From: Podocnemis expansa
Lineage: Eukaryota > Chordata > Testudines > Podocnemididae
Direction of reading: 5' to 3'
NCBI GenBank assembly: GCA_007922195.1
Contig: ML681995.1
Location: 13,633,879 to 13,697,878 of the forward strand
DNA length: 64,000 nt
Part shown: in pieces, positions 12,066 to 23,330 of the stretch
How positions within the stretch are numbered: position 1 is the first letter of the stretch
Layout of the letters: every line of letters starts with the position of its first letter
The notes under the pieces: model-generated
The model's input: only the letters and a program-made list of their open reading frames with translations
The model's database searches: none
Told to the model about the DNA's origin: nothing
Program-made: the position numbers and the translations under genes

Positions 12066-12591
12066 CAGTGGTTCCCAACCTTTATGGCTGGAGGGCTACA
12101 GATATAATTTTTTCATCTTTGAAGGGCCTCCAGTCTCTGCCTGCAGGTCCCCCCATCTTGCAGCCAGATGAGAAGAGTTCAGTGAGGAGGCTGCCTCCTC
12201 AGTGGCCTCCCATCTGCCTGGCTGCAACAGGGAAACCACACGTCTTCTTGCCCTGTGTGCCCACCTGGGTCCCTAAGCAATAGCTCCCTTCTGCAGTCAG
12301 GGGCATTGAAGGTCCTGCTCCCCTCCTCCTGGCTCCATCAGGAAACCTACCACCTATGGACTTGGATGGAGCACTTTGCTGTACTCCCTGCTACAGATAG
12401 AGGAGAGCAGCATTCTTCTCCCATCTCCTTGGCTGCAGCAAGGAGCCTTCATCAGTTTTGTAGCCCTGTGGAAATGCACACTGCCTGGGTCCTTTCTATA
12501 GCCAGCATGAGGACAGTTGCAGGCCAGTTTGAAAACCTCCAGGGGCCACTTTTGACCCTCCCCGCCCCTGGCCAAAGGGTGGGACGCACTG
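12066..12591. mobile_element. hAT-type MITE with 8-bp TSD
   Basis: The termini are CAGTGGTTCCCAACCTTT (left) and, complemented from the right end, CAGTGCGTCCCACCCTTT. The flanks are GTTTAAAT (12058-12065) and GTCTAAAT (12592-12599), an 8-bp duplication with one mismatch, typical of hAT transposition. It is 526 bp and GC-richer than its surroundings. The 158- and 73-codon open frames inside it are chance. The termini match the 375-bp element at 45348-45722, so both probably used the same transposase. Confidence 0.9.
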
Positions 12592-12599
12592 GTCTAAAT

Positions 12600-15116
12600 C
12601 TTGCTACTGACTTGATCAACGAAGAAGTTAATTATAATGATAACTGTTCTGGGATGGACGTGCCCATTAGGAACTCCTCTCACAAGGTCTATAATAGTGA
12701 TGACAGAATGAGAATTTTCTGTCTTCACTGATCACGAAAGGATGTAAATCAGTACCTAAAGGTGAAAGACTCTGAATAACATTATCAACACCATGAACTG
12801 CTCTGTGTGTCAGGGTGCTGATCTTCAGTCACCTCTGACTTTTGGCCTGTACTTGCTATTTGAGCAGTTGAAACCAAAAAAGGAAAACACTTCAGTTTTG
12901 CTCCCATTCCCTTTCTGTCTGAGATAAAATACAGTTGACATGTTTCATGAGATTAATGCTTCTCACTCCTGATTATAAGAATCTGATCAGCATATTAATT
13001 AGATTTTTAAAAAAATCCCCAAACCATGCAACAGCTGCTATTTTGCTGCTGAATCCATTCAGGATGTGTAATTTTTGGGGAGCTATTTATTGTAAAACAG
13101 GTTTACAGTGGGTTTTTCAGCTAGCATTAATGCCGCGGTCATTCTAGTTCTTGCACCTTGTGCTTTGAGAGGGGTAGAACTGGGCAGCTCCATTGTGTTG
13201 ACTGATGTAAAAGTACATAGCTCAAATTGCAGTTCTTTGGGTGAGATGACCAAGGGGCAGACGCAGGTGTGACAAGAACTACATGCCAGGTCTTGCAGTT
13301 TAAATTACCTGGTGGAGGGTCAGATTCCTTGTCCTTTGCAGTATTGACAGACCAATAGATCTTATTTTACTGCAATTTGGGTCTGGGCCTGAAAGAAATG
13401 AGGAGCATCTGATTCAGTGTGAGTGGAGGGCACTCTGCACTTGGCTGCCTAGAGCCCACCACCTTGCTGAAACATGCCTGTACTGTTAGCCCCTAATTCA
13501 GGAAGGTTCTTAAGCACATGGGGGCTTCTGTGACACAACTTGAATGCTTAAAGCTGGGCAAGAGCTCATGTACCTCTGTGAGCAGGGTGTCAGATTGCTT
13601 AGGGCCTGATCCTCGTAGAGAGCTGAGCTCTTGGGACTGCCTTTGAAGTCACCATGGCTTAGCACCTTGCAGAATCAGTGTATAATGTCTAATTTGACTT
13701 GGAATATTTATATTATATTATAGATGGAGTGGAATGTACTAGTCAGTGTGCAAAGGTCAAGTTGCTAGCTGCTCTTCTGGGCTAACTCTATGGCTTGTGC
13801 CGCCTTTGCTGTGACCCAGCATGTTAACTGAAAGTAGACTCATCTTGGATATAAGGCTAAATATACACAGGGAGGGTGGAGAACCAGGAGATTGGAACAA
13901 AAATAAATTATATTCTATCACAGAGTTAAAATAGAAAAATATTTTATATGACCAGAGGTGAATTCAGTTTGTTGCTGTAGAAACCTGACAAATGCATTAA
14001 GCTCAATGTTTTCTTTTAAAAACTGTATTTTTAATAGCTATTTACTTCACGGTAAGGCTAGATTGTGTTACCATGTATGTTTCCTGCTTCTGCGAACAAA
14101 AATATATTATTTCTTCACAGGTAGGCTCTGTGAATAGCTCAGATTATTATTATTTTTTTCTAGTTCCCAGGTGATATATTCTTTGGATAGATTTATTTGA
14201 TTAACTGTATATGGTCTCTATGTATTCCTGTATGACTCAGACAGCACTATAAAGTTGTCCGGTATTCAGAACAAATATGGACACAGAGTTGTGAATGACC
14301 ATTTTCAGTTCATCATTTTTGGGAATATCTCAGCACTCAAAGAAGTCCAAGGGATTTGATGTTAGGAAAGTTCCCAAAAGTAAAACACTTGTCACTTTGT
14401 TTTGGGGAGATAGGCCTATCTCCTTGTCCAAGACTGCTGTGATTCTGGTTTGGTGCCCAGAACACATGAACACTCTACTGAAAGTTAAAAAACCAGTCTG
14501 GAAGAAGAGTTTGTCAGCTGCTGCTTGAAGGAATGAAGAATAAACTTTGATCTTGAATGTTATGTTAGTCCTCACACAGAGAGTGAATGGATTTTCACCT
14601 GGATATATAGGAAGGGGTAAACCAGAGCTACAGAAAACATTTATAGTAAATAACTTCCCTGGCAAATTTTGCCTCTCATCTGTTTGCAAATTTTTCACAA
14701 AAGATTTTATAAACTTCTTTTTAAATTCAGAAATATTCAGGTGATGTTTCATGCCAATTAATGTTGATTGCATGTCATTTGTGTTTGATGCGTGTATTTT
14801 CTATCTGTTGAGGGCCTGATCTGAGAGAACAACTTATGAAAATACTGAGTGATCTCATCTCTCATTTGTACAAATGTAGGGTCAGGGTCCTCAGCCCTTT
14901 GCCAGATCAGCCCTATTACCAGTGTGTGACTGGTCACTATAAATATGAGGCTTAATTTCTGTTTCCTGATTGTATGAGTGTAATTGTGGACAGGAAGGAG
15001 AAGATCGTCATTTGACCTTGGATTCCCTGGATGGGAACAATCTGTGACATTAGGAGACAGGAGGAGAAGATTAGGGAATTACTGGGCTATTTATATTTAT
15101 TGAAACACTCTAATTA
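12600..15116. other. intergenic with old repeat scraps
   Basis: 13480-13690 contains fragments such as CCCCTAATTCAGGAAGGTTC, TTAAGCACATG and AGCACCTTGCAGAATCAG, which look like a decayed palindromic repeat; similar words occur at 27110-27200. No gene is recognised. Confidence 0.4.
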
Positions 15117-15182
15117 TTTAGCAGTGCTTGTCTCAGGCAAAGCCTTTTCTTTCTAGGCCTTGCCTGAGACTGTACTGCTAAA
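15117..15182. ncRNA. candidate pre-miRNA-like hairpin
   Basis: A 66-nt inverted repeat has a 28-nt left arm (15117-15144), an 11-nt T/C-rich loop and a 27-nt right arm (15156-15182). From the loop outward: 3 pairs, one A-C mismatch, 11 consecutive pairs, a 4x3 internal loop, then 9 pairs. That is 23 Watson-Crick pairs, the size and shape of an animal pre-miRNA. I do not recognise the mature arms. It could equally be the core of a tiny palindromic repeat. Strand is undetermined. Confidence 0.3.
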
Positions 15183-16462
15183 ATACAGTACTATAATATT
15201 ATCTGGAATCGTATAAAAATATTTTTTCTCTTATTGCATTTATACAAAGGACTTGTGTGGTGTGAAAGATGTGACCATCTCTGCACCTTATTTAATGACC
15301 TCTGCATCAGAACTCTGGTCAGGGGTTTGGCAAAGCCCTAGCTTTGGGTACTGCAATCATATACCTTTGTCAGTCATGTTTAAATTTCATTATCTGCTGT
15401 AGGGTTTGGGGTTCAGATTCCTCATGGTGCTGTTAATTGCTAGGTCTCTACCAATGGTTTTTACTTGTTCCCAATTTCTCACCTTTCATCACAGTCATAG
15501 TCAAAATCAAACTAGTAATTGTGACCTAATTGAATGACTTTTATGCTAGTTGTGAAGCACGTGGGTGGGTTTCTGTAATAACTTTCACGTCAGAGCTCCA
15601 GAGAGCATGCCAGTAGCTAGGGAGCGTATTTCTTTTCTGTGTCAGTCAAGCTTTGTTCTGTTTGTAATTGCAGTCACTGCTCACCTGCACAATAAGGAGG
15701 AAGGGGAAGTAGGACAGGAAGAAGGTTCTGCTTAAATATGTGTGTTTAGATCTTCTCACACATTATGGGACAATCCTCACTTGGATGCCACCTGGAATAA
15801 TGAGCTGGTCAGGGAAATACTTTTTTCTAGTCTGTAGAACATTTCTGAGACTTCAAAAGCTCTTTTAAAAAAGTTTCAAGATGGTTGAAACATCCCATTT
15901 GAAAAAAATAATTCCATTTAGAAACCACTTCTCATTTCGAAGTGTAAGCTAATTCCAGTAACATTTTTAAAACAAAACCAGCCAGAATTGAAATGAAATG
16001 TTTAAAAATTATCTAAATGGAACATTTTGGTTAACACAGACTGAAATGTTGTTTGGACTTTGAGTCTCTGAAAGTTTTGGTAATTTCACTGTTTTGTCCT
16101 GATTTGGGTGAGAATTTTTTTTATCAAGAAATTTTTCAAAGCCAGCCCTTTGCTGCCTAAAAACAATCAAACAAAATAAACCTGCAGAGAAACAAAACAG
16201 AATGTTTTTTCATCAGTTTTGGTATTTTTTTTGATGAAGAAGTTCAGTTGAAAAATTCCAGACCAACTCTAGTCACAACCTGGTATCTCTATTAGTTGTA
16301 AGACCCTGGTGATCCTCAGCAAGGAAGCATCTGTTTTCTGTAGATAAACTAAAAGGATTAAGCTGGAAATGTATTAATATCATTTCCCCAGCAATGAATT
16401 TACTTACAATACAAAATACATTTCAGCCTCAGGACTGAAATTATTTTCCCACAAACGTTTAT
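15183..16462. other. intergenic, no recognised element
   Basis: AT-rich unique-looking DNA with runs such as AAAATT and TTTTTTATC. Nothing could be bounded. Confidence 0.45.
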
Positions 16463-16730
16463 GGGTCTGTCTACACTGCAATAAAAGACTAGTGGCTGGC
16501 CCAGGTAACAGACTTGAGTTTGTGGAGCTTGGGCCAAAAGGCTATAGAACTGCAGTGTAAACAATTGTGCTTGGGATTCAAACTGGGCTCTGTGATCCAA
16601 GAGGCAGGAGGGTCCCAGAACCTGGATTCCATCTGATGCCTAAACCTTTACACTGCAATTTAACAGAGAGCCTGATTCAGCTGACTTTGGGTGGGCGTCT
16701 GGGGTCTTTTATAACAGTGTAGACACACAA
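16463..16730. mobile_element. fold-back MITE with GTCTACACTG termini
   Basis: The left end GGGTCTGTCTACACTGCAAT is mirrored by ACAGTGTAGACACAC at the right end. Internal words are also inverted: CTGCAGTGTAAACAA against TTTACACTGCAATTTAACA, and GGGCTCTGTGATCC against TCCCAGAACCTGGATTCC. It is about 268 bp, with no coding capacity. Loosely similar termini occur at 24765-25053, 47688 and 50028-50300. The superfamily is unknown. Confidence 0.75.
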
Positions 16731-16758
16731 GATGAACAACTGTGCTTTTCCTTCTTAG

Positions 16759-16795
16759 ATGGATGCTGACAAGCACAGAGTTACCCAAGCAGCAG
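16759..16795 (+). other. possible 37-nt exon (weak)
   Basis: A pyrimidine-rich tract ending in AG (GCTTTTCCTTCTTAG) is followed by 37 nt beginning ATGGATGCTGACAAG and then GTGAGT, a near-consensus donor. The insert reads open from the ATG (MDADKHRVTQAA). It lies just downstream of a MITE, and no partner exon is recognised, so it may be coincidence. Confidence 0.15.
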
Positions 16796-17794
16796 GTGAG
16801 TTAGGATAACTTAGGCAGTTTCCTATTCTATTGTGATTCTGTCTTCTGCATAAAAGTCAAAGTAGATACTTCCTTCTATGTGATCAAGCTGTGTTGCTGT
16901 TCTTTGTCACATTTATAATAAAACTGCTTTAAAAAATGTAACAAAGATGGAAAGGAGTCTGAGACCTTCCATGATGTTATCCTTGCTACTCAGCTGTTCC
17001 CTTTGGAGCTGAATAAATGTCGATAGAGGTCAAATGGAATATTTCCATTACATTCAGGGGGCTTTGGATGAGGTCTACAGTATCTGTGCTTTTACCATCC
17101 ACTCATGTTCCCAACAGTTTGCTCTGGGGGCCAAATTTGAAATGTCACCAGCCCTTGGTTCCCTCACTATTGGTTTGGGCAAAGGAACTGGATTGCATGC
17201 AAATAAATAGTGTATAGTAAATGTCTATCAAGAAAACTGTGCTCCTTGGTTGGCATTGAGGAGCAATCCACATCAGGTCCTATTTTCCATCCGAAGCACA
17301 CAGACAGTGTTCCATGTGGGGTACCCATGCATCTCCCATCCGTCAATATATGCCCAGAAAATCATACAGCTGTTAATTGGGGTAGAAGCCAACATATCTA
17401 TCCCAAAGGATTTGTCTCTTTGTATGTACTTTCCCTGTTTGAAAAAGGGAAAGTGCATTTATTATATCCTGTCAATAAATGGTAGTTGTCTGGCAAATAA
17501 ATGATGATTACAACCTCAGTCCAATTACATGAGGAATGACTTTGTCTCCTAGTAAAAAATAGACATATTATGCTGTTCATAGAAATTGAATATACAAATA
17601 AAAGACTACTAGCCTAGCAAAAGAAGGGAGTTACCCAGATTACAATATGCATTGATGTGTTTCAGCTGAAGAGTAGTGCACTACTCTCTCTTTCTAATAA
17701 AAAAAAAAATCACTCTAATCATAAGTTTTGAAGTCAACATTGCCAGCATATAATTATCAATGAAAATCCAGGTGGGGAAAACATATGGTCTTGT
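16796..17794. other. intergenic, no recognised element
   Basis: Unique-looking sequence with short open frames only (up to 91 codons) and no recognisable domain. Confidence 0.4.
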
Positions 17795-18075
17795 GGTGAG
17801 GGCAGCAGGCTGGGGAATTGAGCACTCTGCTTTCAACTTCTGGCATTGCCACAATCTTTCCATGTGATCTTTAGCAACTTATTTTATTTCTCTGGACCTC
17901 AGTTCTTCATCTGTAAAATGGGGATATTTCTTTTCCCACCTTTTTGTTTTGTGTATGTCAGCTGTGAGCTTTTAAGGGCAGGGGCTGATGTTAACTCTTA
18001 ACATGTGTATATAATGACTAGCACAACTGGATGGGGCGTGTACATGCTACTGTGATATACTGTAGTACATAAATA
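17795..18075 (+). mobile_element. MIR-like SINE
   Basis: This keeps MIR features in order: a decayed tRNA-like head, CTTCTGGCATTGCCACAATC, CATGTGATCTTTAGCAACTT, CAGTTCTTCATCTGTAAAATGG, then TTAAGGGCAGGGGCTGATG near the tail. It is about 280 bp, non-coding and old. Confidence 0.8.
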
Positions 18076-18348
18076 ATGTCATATTATCACCTGACGCTGA
18101 GGACTGCTAATCAAATTAAGAAAAAATTCCTCAATAGACTATATGTAGAATGTACTCTTTGCAGTCCAGTTAGTAGGTGTAGAATGGTGTGCTATCACTA
18201 TTTATTAATATCCAGATTCAAAGAAATACAAGAGTTGCTGTCTTCCTTCTGAAGCCATAAAGATACCAAGGACATTCTATTGATTCTATCTGTCTAAGGT
18301 GCCCCCATCCCCATAATATCTGAACATTTCCCAGGCTTTAACACATGC

Positions 18349-18795
18349 AGTAATAGTGTAGCTATGTTGGGTCCCAGAATATAAGAGAGACGAGGCAAGT
18401 TAAGTAATATCTTTTATTGAGCCAACTGTTGTGGGTGAGAGAGACAAGCTATACAGCTTACACTGTGCTCTGCTTCAGGTCTAGGAAATGTCTTCAGCAT
18501 CACAGATAGCTATAAGGGGGAACATGTTTAGCAGAAGAAGGTAACAATATTTCAAGAGATCATTCAAGGTGAAGCGATCCATTAATACGTTTCCAGTCAT
18601 AAGGGGGTAGGGGGGAAGGGGATAGATTGTTGTAATCCACCATTAAATCCAGTGTATTCATTCAGTCCTGATGTTGAGTCTAGTACAGTTATGACTTTAA
18701 GTTCCCAGGCTCCTCTCTTGGAGGTGTAATGCAGGTTCTCTTTAAGGACAGGGGCTGAGAGGTCAGATATAAAGTGATCACTTTATAAATGGAGA
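18349..18795. mobile_element. interspersed repeat, family R2
   Basis: A block of about 450 bp beginning AGTGTAGCTATGTTGGGTCC with AAGTAATATCTTTTATTGAG, GGGTGAGAGAGACAAGCTAT, CTCTGCTTCAGGTCTAGGAA, GATCATTCAAGGTGAAGCGA and TCAGATATAAAGTGATCACT. Part of the same series recurs at about 39105-39200 (GGTAATATTTTTTTATGGGA, then GAGAGACAAGCTTTCAAGCT). It has no coding capacity. I recall it as abundant in turtle and crocodilian DNA, probably a non-autonomous DNA transposon; the class is unverified. Confidence 0.65.
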
Positions 18796-21339
18796 GTGGA
18801 GGTATGAAGAGAGTGTGATTTGCACAAGGATGTACAAACCTGGGTACCAAAGTCACATTTCTTTTGTCCTAGTCCAGTACCTTAACCACAAGACCATACT
18901 TTCTTTGTCCAGGCTTCTCTTTCTGAATCCAGGTAGGTGCTTTTTTTTTTTTTTTTACATTTCGCTTGTCCATGTAGGAAAGGACTCCTATTAGTCAATA
19001 TCCTGCAATTATGCATGTTTACTCAAATTTTACTGTCCATTGAATAAAATGATCAAGTAATAAAAAGAAAGGGAAGATCATCACTGTATGAAGCAAAACT
19101 TTCTAATGCTATAATGCTGCCTTGTGTTTTTGTGGCAATTCTTGTCCTAAGGGGTCACAAACTACTTTTTTAAGCTCTCTTGCTTTAACACCCATTAAAA
19201 TTCCCTACCACAATTTCAGGACCCTTGATTTAATGATGACTCAGTATCAAGTGTGCCACTTGTGTGAAATACCAATGCTGCTTGGATTTTATCTCCTGGC
19301 ATTCTCCTCCAAATACTCCCCAAGCCCCTATACCTGCTGCTGTTACCTACTTTTTGGGTTGTGGTGTATATCCTAGAGGCCGGGATTGCTGGGGTCTCCT
19401 TGGCATTAGGTGCTGTACAGACATATTGCAAATGACAGTCTCTGTCCCAAAGAACTTGGTTAGCTGGTGAAATTTGACAAGATCACTTTCTGGTATTGGT
19501 ACGACTGCAGGATTTTAAACATCTGTTAGCACTTTAGTTATAGAGCCGGTTCATTTAAGTGCTCTAAAAATGCCTGTCCTGATCTCTAGTGTTGTATAAT
19601 AGTCGTAAAAACATAAAAAGTATAGATTTTTTTTTAAAGGGTAAAGGGTAAAGATCAGAGCTTGAGCATCTTATTCTATTATCAAAAATGTTCAGCCGTC
19701 TGTGTGTGTGTGTGTGTGGGGGTGAAACCCCAACCCTCTCCTCTTCTATCTGACCCACAAAAATTCTGTGCTCTGGGATTTGATGACAGTGATTCTCTTC
19801 TTTCCTACCTACTGTTTATGGCTCTTTTCCCTTCCCTGAATTTTAGTGAATGTTGAATAACAATAATAAGCAATGTTTTTGAATTGTGCATAAAATAAAA
19901 ACTGTAATGCAGTAGTAGAAAAGCCTTTAGCTAAGGGTGTTGTTTTTGGAACTGTCTTCATTTTTCTTCAGTGCACTCAGTGCCTGTTAAAAACTATTCC
20001 CTCTGGCAACCCATGAAACAGAACCCCCCCCACCCCCGGAAACGTTTTGGCAGTCATCTCTGCATATTGAAATGATTTTTGTCTAGCTACACATGTATTA
20101 ACACACGCCGTAGAGGGCATCTACACTATGCTACACTCTGGATAATTACAGTGTGAAATCAGATAAATCCAGTCAGGGTAGTGTACATGGTTGAGTCTGA
20201 TTATCATACACATAGTGACAATCTGAAAATATATTACCACTAATGGAGGCACCTTCAGTTTTAAGGTCATGAACCTGCTGACTTTAATACTCCGGAACAT
20301 TCTTTCAACAGGTGAATCATTCCACTGATGTCAGTGTGGCTCATGTGCTATTATTATATTTGATTATTTATCTATTACACTCTGGATGCATCCAGAAGTC
20401 ATCAATCAGGAATTGCTTGCTCTAGACCCAGTGTAAATGCATGACAAAAAGATGGGCTGTGCCCTGCAGAGTTCACAGTCTAAAATGAGAAGATGGGTGG
20501 ATGGAACAAGCAGATGGGGGAGCTCAAGGTAATGATGAGCTGTGCCATAGCATTCACAGACATTGCTTAGTGTACTGCAGGGGTGAGTTTTAAGGAGGGA
20601 TCTGAAGGAGGAATAATGTTGTGACACTGTGGACAGTTGTGTGGAGCTCCTTCCACACATAAGGGGGAGACAGCACAAAGATATGTATTGGAAAACATAA
20701 CAACAAGAAAAGAAGGCTGTGGGTATTGGTGGAACAGAGGCAAGGAATGATGGCTTGAGTGCATGTAAGAGATAGTGACGATGTGAATATTTCCAGGACT
20801 GGTCCCTTATTTTCTAGCAAAGTAACACAGTTTGTCAACCCCAAACATTCAGTGTTGAGTCCAGTCCCCTAAAATTCCAAAGAAATTTGAGGGGTCTTCT
20901 TTCTGGTTATCTGGCTCTTTAAGAGAGGATTGTGTTCATGCATTCTAGCTTTTCTCCACAACCTTAAGGATACCACAGGTGCTGGAGCTAATGGTTTTGG
21001 GAGGACTGCTGCATCCCCAGGCATGAAGTGGTTTCCATCACATCCAAGGTTTACAGTTTGGCTTAACAGGTCTCAGCATCCGTTCTATAAAAATTGTTCC
21101 GGCACCATTGAGGGCTAGGACCTTTTTCTAAATGAAAAATGAGATTCTCACCTAATCATGTGCTACCAGGATCAGGGATTTTAAGAAAAAAAGACCAAAT
21201 CTTCTGAAACTTGTAATAAAATCTCAAGATTTGGCAACACATCCATCTTACATTTTACTACTGGGCCAAATTAGTACACTGGGGTCTCCTGTGCCTTACC
21301 CCTTCTTATTATTACACCCCAGAATATTAGCCTTTTTTG
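18796..21339. other. intergenic with old repeat tails and a TG microsatellite
   Basis: A T-run (about 18942-18956), a (TG) tract at 19701-19718, and a segment at 19370-19455 reading like an old SINE tail (CTTGGCATTAGGTGCTGTAC, CAGTCTCTGTCCCAAAGAAC). Segment 20430-20700 is another old repeat; part of it (about 20570-20700) shares order and words such as AGCACAAAGAT with 23560-23700. Confidence 0.4.
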
Positions 21340-23330
21340 CAACTGTATCATGTTGTTGGCTTTTATTCAATTTGTGATCCACTATAATATACAGATCTTC
21401 ATCATCAGTGCCGCCACCTAGTCCAATTGTTTCCCATTTTGTGTTTGTGCTTTGGATTCTTCCTTCCTAAGTGTAGTATTTTGCCCTTGTCTTTACTGAA
21501 TTTCATCCTGTTTATTTTTTTAGACCAAGCTTCCAATTTGTCAAGGTCATTTTGAATTCTAGCCCCATTCTCCAATGTGCTTGTACCCCCTTCTGCTGGG
21601 GTACCATATACAGAATTTATAAGCATATGCTCCATTTCATTACCCAAGTAATAAATGAAAACATCGAGTGGTACGAGACCCATGACTGAACTCTGGGGGA
21701 CCTACTAAATACATGTTCCCAGTTGGACAGCAAGCCACTGGTAACTTCTCTTTGAGTGTGGTCTTTCAGCTAATTCTTCACCTACCTTATGATAACTTCG
21801 TTCAGACCACATTTCCTGATATCTTATGAGAGTGTCATGTGGAACTGCATTAAAAACCTTACTACAACCAAGATATGTCATGTCAGCTGCTTCTTCCCAT
21901 CCTCTAGGCCGGTAACTCTGTCAAAGAAGGAAATTAGGTTGGTTTGCCATGATTTGTTCTTCAGAAATCCATACTGGCTATTCCTTATTATCAGGGGTTA
22001 AAGTATAATTTGGCGAGCCCTGGAACACTCCCATGCTGGGGGCACCCCTGGACCCCAGCTCCAGCCCCCCCATGTCAGTGCCCCACCCCCTGCCCCCAAT
22101 GTCCCCCCAGCATGAGCTGGGCCACCCCTGCACTCACCAGCGGTGGTGTGGTTGGGGGGGGCGGTAGGCTGGTCTGGAGGTAGCAGGCTACAGGTTGGGG
22201 CAAGGCCTGGAAAGCGAGGGGTTTGGGGCAAGGCTTGAGCCCCCCAGGAATGCCCCGGCCCCTGCCCCCTCCCCTGCCTCCTCCCCTGCCTGCCGGAACA
22301 CAGCAGAATGTCGGTCTAGGACCTGCCATTTTTAGGGGCCTAGCATTCGGGGCCCTAAAAATAGGACGTGGAACCAGAATGCTGCATTCTGGGGCCTGCT
22401 ATTTTTCAATGGTGGGCCCCGGAACACAGCATTCTGCCTCCACATTCTATTTTTAGGGGCCCCAGAATGTTGAGCCCCTAAAAACAGCAGGCTGCATTCC
22501 AGCTTACTTTTACCCCTGCTTATTATCCTTTGGGGGCTTACAAATGGATTGATTCATAATTTATTCCAGTATCTTTCCAGGTACTGAAATTAGTCTGACT
22601 GGTCTACAATTCCTGGTATCCTCTTTGTTCTCCTTTTTAAAGAAAGGCACTTATGTTTGTCCTTCTCCAGTTCTCTGTGACTCACCCATCCTCCATGAGT
22701 TCTCAAAGAAAATTGCAAACTGTTTTGAGATTTCTTCAGCTCATTCTTTAAATATCCTAAGATGAATTTAATCAAGCCCTGCCAATTTGAATACATCTAA
22801 TTATCTAAATATTCCTTAATCTGTTCTTTTCCCTGTTTTGGCTTGCATTCCTTCCCCCGTGTTGTTACTCATCACAAATAATATTATCTGGTCACCATTA
22901 ATCTCTTTATTGGAGACAGAAGCAAAATAGACATTAAAGACCTCAGTTTTGATAGCAACAATTCTTAGCTCTCCTTCCCTATTAAGTAGAGAACCTACAC
23001 TTTAATTCATCTTTTTTTCTTGATCTGAATGTATTTAAAGAACCTCCTTTTATTGCCTTTTGTGTCCCTTTCTAAGTATGTCTTTTGTTCCTGAGCCTTT
23101 TCATTTTATTCCTATATACTCATGCTGTTTGTACTCCTTAGCAATTTGTCCTCATTCCACTTTTTGTAGGATTCCTTTTTTGTTTTCAGGGCATTAAGGC
23201 TCTTGGAACAGTAATCTATTGGCCTCCATTAGTCTTCCTTTGCATTGGGATTGTTCACAGATGTACTTTGGTTATCTTCTCGAGAAAATGCCAGCTCTCC
23301 TTTATCTCTTAGGTTTTCTTTGCTCAGCAT
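21340..23330 (-). mobile_element. old CR1 LINE, antisense, interrupted (copy C)
   Basis: The plus strand is the complement of CR1 ORF2. From right to left it runs through the linker, the reverse transcriptase fingers and palm, and on to RIQNDLDKLEAW and [13 protein letters not shown] (21405-21683, minus). The frame is heavily broken and the FADD region is unrecognisable. A hAT MITE at 21992-22518 splits it; after excision the flanks read CTGGCTATTCCTTATTATCC, continuous CR1. It is older than copies A, B and Y by visible decay. Confidence 0.85.
21992..22518. mobile_element. hAT-type MITE nested in CR1, perfect 8-bp TSD
   Basis: The left end CAGGGGTTAAAGTATAATTT and the complemented right end CAGGGGTAAAAGTAAGCTGG form inverted repeats. 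The flanks CTTATTAT (21984-21991) and CTTATTAT (22519-22526) are identical 8-bp duplications. It is 527 bp, strongly GC-rich in the left half and with repeated CCTAAAAATA / TATTTTTAGGGG inverted words in the right half. Open frames on both strands result from low stop density. A related end segment occurs at about 63655-63728. Confidence 0.95.

Noticed and set aside
22000..22330. A proline-rich or CpG-island-type host exon
   Set aside because: The GC-rich block is bounded by a hAT MITE's inverted termini and exact TSD.
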